This document shows, piece by piece, positions 56,330 through 64,000 of a stretch of DNA of 64,000 bases. The DNA is from Trichobilharzia regenti (lineage: Eukaryota > Platyhelminthes > Trematoda > Strigeidida > Schistosomatidae). The stretch spans positions 167,461,509 to 167,525,508 of the forward strand of contig OX235262.1 in NCBI GenBank assembly GCA_944472135.2, in the 5' to 3' direction. The notes under the pieces were generated by a model that saw only the letters and a program-made list of their open reading frames with translations, was not told where the DNA came from and searched no databases. Position numbers and translations under genes: made by a program. Position 1 is the first letter of the stretch. Each line of letters opens with the position of its first letter.

Positions 56330-56740
56330 TCAGATAGATTAAGGAAGGTGACACGTAGAATCTATGAACTCATTCATAGGTTCGACAGCAGCCCAGGGTA
56401 GCAATAGTGACTGGCTGGACCTAATTTCTTTTTCACACACACACAGTTCCGGTTGACTTAAGCGAATCGCAATGACCTTTGGTAATTTATTTGATAACCG
56501 ATAGATGATAGAGAAAAATTCTTCAATTCTAGTTAGTTTTATGACCTGCATGGATGAGGTGATCTGATGGAGAATTACTGATGGTTTTGACAGCGCCTTT
56601 ATTTAACCACAATGGTAGATATTTGCGAGCACGAAGAATTAGGCTGCTAGAGCAACTGCCAATGTAACTGAGTCCACAGGAACAGTTAAATTACTATATA
56701 CAGTTAGAGGTCAGTGACTAGTCTAGGTACTTCGTCTTTC
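56330..56740 (-). mobile_element. Penelope-like element remnant (family E-like)
   Basis: The minus-strand frame ends with FSIIYRLSNKLPKVIAIRLS then QPELCVCEKEIRSSQSLLL, PWAAVEP. Upstream, decayed frames give FNCSCGLSYIGSCSSSLILR, a GIY-YIG signature. Stops interrupt both parts. Confidence 0.68.
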
Positions 56741-56794
56741 AGTTTCAGAATCACAGTCGGCTGATTGCAAAATATAAGCTTTAGCTTACTTGCA

Positions 56795-57195
56795 TTATTA
56801 TTATTATTGTCCCCTTAGGTTCCTAGTGGAACATAGGGCTTCATCTGCACGTCTCCACTTGCTTCTATCTTCTGTACTTTTAACCTGCATCCATGTTAGT
56901 CCATACTCTCTCAACTCCTCTCTCTTCACACCATCTCCTCTATGTCACCCTTGCACTGATGTCCCACTCGCCACTACCCTTTCGGCCTGGTTCCACTCAA
57001 CCAATGGCCTGACACGCGCGTGATGTCACCCAGCGGCCTCTCAGAGAGCGAGTGTCCAATCCATCTTCATCCACTTTCTCTTGAATATTTCTTGGTTGGC
57101 GATTGCTTTTTGTTTTGTTCTGTTTGTTCCCAGACATAGTTTCTTGTTGGTGATTCTTTCCGACCCGGCCATCTGATCTTCAGTATAGAGCATTA
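56795..57195 (-). mobile_element. RTE-clade LINE, 3' end fragment
   Basis: Complement of the tail (ATTATTATTATTGTCCCC), then TTAGGTTCCTAGTGGAACAT and AGGGCTTCATCTGCACG. It is close to 54045-54450, sharing GGCCTGGTTCCACTC and the GCGCG insertion, so both come from one subfamily. Confidence 0.82.
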
Positions 57196-57199
57196 AATG

Positions 57200-57645
57200 T
57201 TCTTTATATCGATTTCCTCAACTTTTTGGTTATTATTTCACTACGTATATTACCTTTTATTTTGAAATCGTATATATAGAGGCTTCCTTATTCTCGTATA
57301 TGTTTCTATGACAAGTACGTGTGTGATCAGATTGTTTGAAATGTATTGCGCAAAATACACTACACGATTCAGATAAATGACGTCTTCTTCTTATTGTTTT
57401 GTCGTTATGCTAAGATATTTGGAACTCATATTTTCTCGTAACTGTTATAAATCAGCTGTAAGATAATGTAAAGATTTAAAACTGAGTAAGCAGACCATGA
57501 TTAATGGACGCTTACTTTACCCCTATTCACTACTCACCAATCTAGAGTGATTACAGGCCAGTCAATGTGGGCAACAATACGAGCTATATCAGTGATAATA
57601 ATGTTTTAGACACATTGGATATGGTGGATCGTTTGCTTTCATTAA
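57200..57645. other. Unassigned sequence
   Basis: No gene or repeat family recognised. Confidence 0.5.
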
Positions 57646-57681
57646 AAACAGTTTTAAAGCAATTTGGTGAGAGGTGACTAG

Positions 57682-57742
57682 CAGTGGAATCTAAGATGCG
57701 TATTTCGTCCTATTTTGGACTCGTCATCCGGGTAGATGTACC
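57682..57742 (-). ncRNA. Hammerhead ribozyme motif, Sm-alpha type
   Basis: Minus strand: GGTACATCTACCCGG, core ATGACGA (C3 to A), stem II GTCC/GGAC with loop AAAAT-A, GAAA, TACGCATC, and TTAGATTCCACTGC. Stem I pairing is disturbed by a small insertion. Probably inactive. Confidence 0.75.
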
Positions 57743-57806
57743 TTTGTCCCCCAGTGAGTAATGGTGTTCCCACTGAGACTCGGACCCAATATCCACTGGG
57801 GAATGC

Positions 57807-57864
57807 AGGTACATCCAGACGAAGAGTCCCAAACAGGACGAAATATGAATCCTGGATTCCATGG
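57807..57864 (+). ncRNA. Hammerhead ribozyme motif, Sm-alpha type (inverted partner)
   Basis: Plus strand: GGTACATCCAG pairing with CTGGAT, core ACGAAGA (C3 and U4 changed), stem II GTCC with GGAC and loop CAAACA, GAAA, TATGAATC, then CTGGATTCCATGG. Stem I is fully paired here but the core is damaged. Probably inactive. Confidence 0.75.
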
Positions 57865-58074
57865 TGCTAGTCACCATCCACTAAATTACTTCAAGTTAAT
57901 CCTCAGATATCTTTGAAGCATCCACACTAGCAGCCGACGTGTCAGATGTGGCGGAAAATTTCCGTTCAACTAATCAACAGGAAAATCGAAATTGAATTAA
58001 AAGTTTTAAAGCATACCTGACTTCTGTATAATAAGTGTAGCTCAGCATTTCAAAATATGAACCGACTCATGACT

Positions 58075-58925
58075 CATACGTTGAATTTATCCTTTGAGAA
58101 CACAATATTTGGAGAAGAGACATTTTTCAATAAAATTATTATGAGGTTGTACAGTTGTATTCATGTGATTTTTATGAAACTATACCTGGCGAAGAAATTT
58201 AAACAGAGGCGTGAATACTTGAAATTATAATGTGAAATGCAATAAAGGTGCCTGTGATTATAACCATAGTTCAATGTAAAAAAAAATGACAAAATAAATG
58301 ATATGGTAATAAAATACTTCATTGAATGTTGTGTGGATCTCAAAAATCGACATAAAATTAATAGAATTAGTAAACAAATAAAACAAACATCACGTAGAAT
58401 GTTGAGAAGTTTGATACGATGAATTTGAACATTGAAATAAATATAACTGTCATTATTGCCTTGGGTTCCGAGTGGAACATATGGCACTTCTACATATAAC
58501 AAATCTCATTTCTATTTTCTGCTGTCCTCTTCAGCTGAATCCACAACTGCCCATAATCTCTCATCTCGACCACGCACTATCTTCTCTAGGGCACTTTAGG
58601 ATGATCCACTTATCGCTTTCCAATGGCAGATTTGAAGTAATAACATCGGGAAGTGCTCAAAGTGACGACGAAAATAATAATAATAAGAGTAAATGTAATG
58701 GTGATGTGTACATAGACTTGATAAACAAAAGGACAAATAAATAAATGTTTATCCATCCTTTCTACTCCACAGTGAAGGTATATAAATACGGATTGTACAC
58801 AATTCTTTTGTACAGAAAGGAAAGGAATGGTGAATGTCGTCGCTGTCTTTAGAAGTTTGAAACGAAGATATGGCAGTGAGTTAGCATGAATTCGATAGAT
58901 GATCTTGAAATAGTGGCTCGGGTTG
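58075..58925 (-). mobile_element. Penelope-like element family G, second copy, interrupted by RTE
   Basis: 58075-58440 matches the 3' region of the 13800-14815 element. 58600-58925 continues with frames YFKIIYRIHANSLPYLRFKL, LKTATTFTIP and LHCGVERMDKHLFIC. Between them lies an RTE 3' fragment. The GIY-YIG domain itself is cut off beyond 58925. Confidence 0.78.
58452..58600 (-). mobile_element. RTE-clade LINE, short 3' insertion inside a Penelope element
   Basis: TCATTATTGCCTTGGGTTCC then GAGTGGAACATATGGCAC is the complement of the RTE 3' end. About 150 bp are present, terminating within the family G sequence on both sides. Confidence 0.72.
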
Positions 58926-59499
58926 GTTGATTGATTAACTGTCTTTGTTTGCCTTGCATTAACTCCCAAATGAAATCATTTTAACATAAATGTATCTGTT
59001 CTTTTTCTCATTTATTTCCTTTCATATGAAAATCTCGATTCAATCATCACCATCATCATCAACCTCGTTAAAATGAAGCGGAAGGTTAGTTAATAAATAC
59101 GATGTAACAATTATTCACTTAGGAAAATAAACAATTTTAGTGTAGTATTTGAATTATTATTATTATTATTAATATGCAGTGAATTTTTTTCTAAATTTAT
59201 AAACTACCTTACGAGGAACAATTTTGCATTTCTTTCGTAACGAGTAAACAAATGTTTCTGCTGTGTCAATATTCTTCTTCTCACCTCTTATGGTTTATAA
59301 GATAAAATGTAGTAGTATAATTATAGTTTAGATGAAACTCTAGTCGTACTTACTTTGCGTGAAACTTTCTTTGTTTCCTTAGTGCATTTCGTTTACATGT
59401 CAAGCAGAAAAAGTTCCCCCTCCCGCCTCCTTTGATACATAGGATATAGGCATATTATTGGCGTTCTGTTAATTTCCTGTCAGTTACTGGCTGTGTCCT

Positions 59500-60460
59500 A
59501 TGTTATCATTTTTATTCTCTTGGCTGCTGAGTGGAATGCAGGGCTTCAGCGGCACATCTCTTTTTCGTCTCGTTCTCTGCAGCCCCCTCTAGCTGGCTCC
59601 AATATTTCTCAAAGTCTCTTATCTCCTCCTGACATTATCTCCTCTATATCACCCAGGAACACACACCCAATTCATCATTTGCTATTCGGGTACCACTTGA
59701 GCGATAGCTGGCGTGTGATGTCACCCTACGGTCTCCTCAAAGTGCATTCGATCCATCTTCATTTTCTTAGGAGTATTTGTTGAGTAACTGGTTCTTGATT
59801 AGTTCATTTACAGAGTTTCTTGTTACTAATCCTCTCTGACCCGCCATCTGATCTTCACTATGGAGATGGCGAAGATGGTAGATGTTGATAAAAGTCTGAA
59901 ATCACCTTTTCGAAATGTTTTCATGACGAATGAGTCCAGTTTCTAACCCATATAGAAGAGCTGAATAACTTGACATTGATGTTGAATATCCGAATTTTGC
60001 TATTTATGCTGAGTGAAGTGCAAAGATTTCTATTATGTACTCGTCGCCAAATTATTGTTATATACTGGTCGAAAATTTAATAGTTCTGACGCAAGAAAGA
60101 CAGAAATCAGAAGACCACTAGGTTTGCGATGATACTTCTATTTTCCAAAACACCAGGAGAATCACTATGTCACACAAGAGTGTGAGAGCAAATATATAAG
60201 AATGTCCGGACAAGTGTGTGAGCGAATATTCAAAGTGAACAAATCAATAAGCAGTCTTAACATGATTGGCTAATTATAATGGAATATCGATCCATATATA
60301 CATAGCAAATATACAGACTGTCAAACAAACACACATATTATATATATATATATATCAATTTCCCAAGCGATTTCAGAGTTATGAATGTCTGCCTTGCCTT
60401 CCTGATTCTGCCTGGTTTTGAAATCCACATCCGTGGCATCGCTTGTAGTTGAAACTAAGA
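59500..60460 (-). mobile_element. RTE-clade LINE, 3' copy split by an LTR fragment
   Basis: 59500-60030 runs from the 3' end (TCTTGGCTGCTGAGTGGAATG, complement) to AGTGCAAAGATTTC. 60358-60460 continues with CCCAAGCGATTTCAGAG and GAATGTCTGCCTTGCCTTCC. Comparison with the other RTE copies shows these two parts should be contiguous, so 60031-60357 is an insertion. Confidence 0.8.
60031..60357 (-). mobile_element. LTR-retrotransposon fragment (LTR plus start of leader)
   Basis: On the minus strand it begins TGATATATAT and contains CATGTTAAGACTGCTTATTG, CTTGCGTCAGAACTATTAA and TATATAACA. ATAATTTGGCGACGAG follows, which resembles a primer-binding-site region of Ty3/gypsy elements. The likely LTR is 60056-60357 (about 302 bp). 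ATTTC lies on both sides (60026-60030, 60358-60362), as expected for a 5-bp TSD, though the extra 25 bp of leader makes this uncertain. A second copy is at 62545-62965. Confidence 0.65.
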
Positions 60461-60739
60461 TGCCTGTAGTTTTGGAAAATACCAGAAGAGGACAAATGAA
60501 ATCATGGCAGCATTATGCATGTCCTGAACACATTTTTATTAACTAACTTTCATTTTCAAATTCCTTTTTATTTCTTTTTCAAGGAAATGTACTTATTTAT
60601 TGTAATTATCATTAATTAATCTTCTTGATGAATCAGATTTCGTTCTATTTTTTAACCTGACGTTTTTCTATTCCACTTAAGTGTGGTGAACTGTAGTGAA
60701 GCATTCCCATTTCATTGTTTCTTCAACTCTATTTTCTAG

Positions 60740-60849
60740 ACGTTGACGACCTGCTTAAATCTTGGTCTGCCAAAAACTTCCATCTCTCTATTGCACATAT
60801 TTTCTCTCGTTCGGTTTGTTTTAATCGATTAAGATATAACCTCCAATAG
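60740..60849 (+). other. Candidate open segment after a good splice acceptor (function unknown)
   Basis: A strong pyrimidine-rich acceptor (CTTCAACTCTATTTTCTAG) precedes a + frame VDDLLKSWSAKNFHL that runs to TAG at 60847-60849. Its phase fits the one base carried from the EPS8 exon at 49913. The resemblance to the EPS8 C-terminal 'evxxWLxxKGF' motif is weak. The same DNA is open on the minus strand for 75 codons (60956-60729), which I also cannot assign. Confidence 0.15.
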
Positions 60850-60859
60850 TAATATCTAC

Positions 60860-61580
60860 TCTTGTGTGTGTATTTAAAATGTTTACGAGCTTCTAATTCA
60901 CAAGTACCTACTAAACTTGATGAAAGGCCTAATTGTGGGTGGTAACGGGTTCTCAAATAGATGAGATAACTGTTCTTAAGTTATGTCCTTGGTTGTCATA
61001 ATGTACTTCTGAACATCTTACAATTGGCTTTCAACCAGATATCTTGGATTTCTTGAAGCAGAGACAAAGCAGGTATATCATAATGGAATGAGTAGTGCTT
61101 CAGCTCAGAGACCATTGTGTCACAGGATACACTGTCAATCAATATTTTACTTGAAGATATTGTACGAAGGGAAAATATGATGCAATAAACTCCACTGAAA
61201 ATCCTGTACATCTTATAAATATTGTCCAGAATAAAGATGTTATTATAATTATCATTAAAGGCGATAAATTATTCATCATGATCATTGTAATGTTAGTTCC
61301 AGTTGTAGGATATAAACGTGATTTGAATTAAGTGTCTATGGTTTGTGTTCAGTGGATGACTGGAACAGTTTTCCTTCAGTTTCAATCAGTCTAATGATAA
61401 AACGATATAAAATCTGATCAACTATGTTTAATAAACTGACCAAGTTTGTCACCAGCTTGAATACGATAAATGTAACGTCACAACAAGCTAAACTGTTTGA
61501 TTTATTTAAGAGTAGAATTAGGGCACTATGGTAGAATATAATAATCCCGTACTAGATAAGTTCTGTTGTTATAACACGCA
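60860..61580. other. Unassigned sequence
   Basis: No family recognised. Confidence 0.5.
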
Positions 61581-61584
61581 ATGA

Positions 61585-61740
61585 TACAGTATTATAAACT
61601 GGATGACGTTTCTAGCACAATTTATTAGTCATAAGCATATGACATGATTGGTGTGATTATGAGTGGTAAATTGTGCTCGAAATGTTATCCAGTCTATAAT
61701 GCTGTATGTCTCACTGTATGTTGCGTTAGATAAACTCACC
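61585..61740. mobile_element. Penelope termini in inverted orientation
   Basis: CTGGATGACGTTTCTAGCAC then AATTTATTAGTCATAAGC is the inverse of the following GATTATGAGTGGTAAATTG, TGCTCGAAATGTTATCCAG. Both halves match the conserved PLE terminal string, so the pair forms a fold-back of about 60 bp per arm. Confidence 0.65.
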
Positions 61741-61803
61741 TTATAAGGAATTAAACTGCTTGATTCTCAGAAAAGTAACTATCGAATTACTTGTGTTCTT
61801 TGA

Positions 61804-62243
61804 GGTGGGTGATTTAATTGCTAACCGTTCGTGGCCCACTTTCTAGATAGCATCTTCAGCACAGGTTTTAGTATAAAACCAATTCGCTTAAATTCTCCAC
61901 GAATGATGTAAGTGTACCTCCTGACGACCACCCTCTTGACTGGTTGTTAATATGTATCTCTATTGATACACTTGAGTATCAGGCCAGGTATTCAAGTGAA
62001 TTAGCAACATGATAAAAAGGCTCGAATTCCAAGTCAACAAAAATGATCGGTAGAGACGTAAATTAACAACCAGTCACGACAGACTTTGCCAGGAGATACA
62101 ATTACATCATTCATAGAAAATTTAAATGAGTTCATTTTATACCAAAATCTGAGCTGAAGATGTTGTCCAGAAGGACGAGAAAAGCTTCTCAGTTAAGTCG
62201 ACCAGCTTAGAGAACACAACTAATTTAGTACCACCCACCTTAG
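61804..62243. mobile_element. Penelope family A termini, large inverted repeat
   Basis: 61804-61990 (AGCATCTTCAGCACAGG, TTAGTATAAAACC, GAATGATGTAAGTGTACCTC) is inverted relative to 62030-62243 (AAAATCTGAGCTGAAGATG, TTGTCCAGAAGGACGAG, ATACAATTACATCATTC). Each arm is ~170-190 bp and corresponds to the terminal region seen at 5330-5530. No coding part lies between them. Confidence 0.7.
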
Positions 62244-62544
62244 CTACAAATCTATTATAAAAGTAACAATCCCTAGAAAAAGAACTGCTCTCAGCCTTAG
62301 AGAAGGAATTAGTTTGCAAACTGTAGTGGATTGCAATACTTCTTTAGGTCGATATATATTTGTGCTGAAGTAGATAAATTATGAAGGAGTGGATCTTCTC
62401 GCTAAAGCGATAAACAGCATAAGCAGAAAACCATAAGTCTCATGATTCACTGTACCACAAGATATTTTACTGTTAAGCAGAAGTTCACGGATCACTAACC
62501 AGAAAATTATTCTCAGGTTTACGAAAACTATCACCATGATAAAA

Positions 62545-62965
62545 ACCAACCTTTTACTGGTCGAGTAATTAATAGTCCTGACGCAAGAAGGCGGAAATCA
62601 GAAAAACCACCAGGTTCACGATGATACTTATATTTTTCAAACAACGAAAATCAATGTCACACAAGTGTATGAGCGAATGTTCAAAAATGAACGAATCAAT
62701 AGACAGCCTTAACATGATTGGTTGTAATGTCATGTGATAACAAGGTCATACATATTTATTTAGTTAGTGGACAGACAAAAGCATATTGTCAGCTATAATG
62801 GAATATCGATCCACATACACAGCAAAATATAATTGACTGTCAACAACAAAACACACACATCATGTGGATACATATCACCTCCCCTTTTGAGAAGATTGAG
62901 GATTAGTAGCGTGTTTTCTTGGGGGTTTATCTGGAACCGTTGAGCTTGTTGTTGACGTCTGTCCT
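62545..62965 (-). mobile_element. LTR retrotransposon: end of pol-like ORF, polypurine tract and 3' LTR
   Basis: The minus strand reads a short frame TSTTSSTVPDKPPRKH then ATNPQSSQKGR and TGA. Its last codons overlap a polypurine tract, AAAAGGGGAGG. The stop TGA starts the LTR (TGATATGTATCCACATG), which shares CAATCATGTTAAGGCTGTC, CTTGCGTCAGGACTATTAA and CGACCAGTAAAAGG with 60031-60357. The basic Ser/Thr/Pro tail is typical of the end of an LTR element polyprotein but cannot be assigned to a named element. The element is truncated upstream near 62965. Confidence 0.72.
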
Positions 62966-63100
62966 CGAAACGTGATCATCAGTTGATATTACTGTATAAC
63001 ACCACCACTGTGTGATTTATCAAAATAAAATCTTATCTATAATGGAGGTATACTCTATCTACCACAGTGCCCCAAACTTTATACTTACAACATTTTACTG
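62966..63100 (+). mobile_element. Penelope terminal fragment
   Basis: TCCTCGAAACGTGATCATCAG, then ATTACTGTATAACACCAC, CACTGTGTGATTTATC and CTACCACAGTGCCCC follow in the same order as in the 17484-19177 terminus. Confidence 0.6.
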
Positions 63101-63104
63101 AAGA

Positions 63105-63455
63105 TCAGATGGCTAACCAGAAAGTCTTAGAAACAAGAAACTTTGTGAACGAACCAGTTAAGAACCCGTCACTCAACGAATACTCTGAATAAGACGAAGA
63201 TGGATCGTATACATACTAAGGAGACTTTTTAGTGATATCGCGAGCGAGGCTGTCATTCGAATGGAATCCCAGTTGGGAAACAATGAATAGGGCATATGCC
63301 CGAGGGTGACATGGAGTAGGCCGTGTGAAGAGAAGATGACAGCTTATAAGTAATCGTGTAGTTGGCTGAAGAGGACAGCAGGAAAGAGGAAAAAATGGAG
63401 ACGTGCTTTTGAAGCCCTATATTCTAGTTGGAACCCAAGGGAATAATCATAATGT
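63105..63455 (+). mobile_element. RTE-clade LINE, 3' end fragment
   Basis: Starts AAGATCAGATGGCTAACC and runs through GACGAAGATGGATCG and AATGGAATCCCAGTTGGG to TTGAAGCCCTATATTCTAG then TTGGAACCCAAGG and a short tail. Confidence 0.8.
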
Positions 63456-63459
63456 ATGA

Positions 63460-64000
63460 TCTTCAACCTGGTGACCTCAGCTGAAATTGTGTGACGAATC
63501 GTTACCAAGCAAACCAGTGACTTGAAAAATTCAAGAGGAAGGCGTTTCTTAACAATTTTCATATTTTAATTCCCTTTAATGAATTTAAGCGAAGCAATAA
63601 CAACACCGCCTCAATCATTCAAGTTACTGAATCACTTGGGGACGATATGTTGCGGGATTGTCGGAGAAGTAACTGGTTTGAATAACGGGATTAGTTTTAT
63701 CCTGTCTCATGTGCTATTATCGTTTTATTCAAAGAATAAACAAATCAATACGATTTTCACCACTACATTCACATTCATCTATGCATGGATTTTTCCAAGT
63801 AAACACAGTGAATCGCTCGTTATCCTATTAACATCCTTGAGTACTTAAATTTTTGGGAGATTCTAATAATTCAGAAGATAGGTCCTTATCTGTCAGTTAC
63901 ATGATATCCAGTTTGTGCATAAGCTCCAGAGTAAACATGACGGCATAATATACTTATCTTTGTGTTTGAATAACTATTAAGAGCATAATTTAACGATACT
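63460..64000. other. Unassigned sequence
   Basis: An 89-codon + frame at 63579-63848 (MNLSEAITTPPQSFKLLNHL) has a hydrophobic second half but matches no family I know. No clear splice sites. Confidence 0.35.

Larger units (their letters stand above)
57662..58001 (-). repeat. Sm-alpha-like SINE, fold-back form with two opposed hammerheads
   Basis: An exact 12-bp duplication AGTTTTAAAGCA (57650-57661 and 58002-58013) bounds the insertion. Its ends match those of the 47198-47513 copy: on the minus strand it starts with TTCAATTTCGATTTTCC and ends ATTCCACTGCTAGTCACC. Internally the hammerhead region occurs twice in opposite orientation (arms 57673-57756 and 57794-57875), separated by a short piece with the B-box remnant. 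The A-box part of the promoter appears to be lost. Confidence 0.88.

Noticed and set aside
63579..63848. 89-codon open frame as a small membrane protein
   Set aside because: The second half is hydrophobic, but no start context, splice sites or homology support it.
1..64000. CRISPR arrays, defence islands or bacterial operons
   Set aside because: No regularly spaced repeats, ribosome-binding sites or operonic gene arrays. All long frames are EPS8 exons or retroelement proteins.

Overview
The window looks like intronic and intergenic DNA of a blood fluke (genus Schistosoma, or a close relative). It is AT-rich and crowded with decayed retroelements: RTE-clade LINEs, a CR1/jockey-like LINE, several Penelope-like element (PLE) families whose GIY-YIG endonuclease follows the reverse transcriptase, and tRNA-derived SINEs. 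Some SINEs carry hammerhead-ribozyme motifs of the kind described from the schistosome Sm-alpha repeat. Species cannot be fixed from sequence alone. There is no sign of bacterial or plasmid DNA.

Only one host gene is clear: a + strand homologue of EPS8 (EGF receptor kinase substrate 8, an actin-capping and bundling adaptor). Seven exons splice in a consistent phase chain: 7765-8098, 26811-26919, a 21-nt microexon 31119-31139, 40528-40603, 43477-43552, 45385-45460 and 49268-49913. They encode the helical region after the PTB domain, a linker, an SH3 domain split over two exons, and an Asn-rich tail. The N-terminal PTB exons, and probably the C-terminal actin-binding exons, lie outside the window. 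Introns run from 1.8 to 18.7 kb and are built mostly from transposons.

Layout. 1-7760: RTE, CR1-like and PLE fragments upstream of the first visible exon. 8.1-26.8 kb: a giant intron with PLEs (8.7-10.7, 13.8-14.8, 17.5-19.2, 22.5-24.4, 25.0-25.4 kb), RTE pieces and SINE fold-backs. 26.9-49.3 kb: shorter introns with SINEs and PLEs. 50.2-64 kb: a nearly complete but frameshifted RTE (50.2-53.0 kb), a PLE remnant, several 3' RTE fragments, a fold-back hammerhead SINE, LTR-retrotransposon pieces and PLE inverted termini.

The most interesting layer is the small non-coding repeats. Two different SINE families each combine a pol III-type promoter with a hammerhead fold (best at 47218-47276 minus, 20746-20791 plus and 32418-32463 minus). 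A third tRNA-headed family ends in the same 3' tail as the local RTE LINE, which suggests parasitism of that LINE. Several insertions are bounded by target-site duplications readable in the sequence (17, 14, 12, 11 and 11 bp), giving a relative order of nested insertions.
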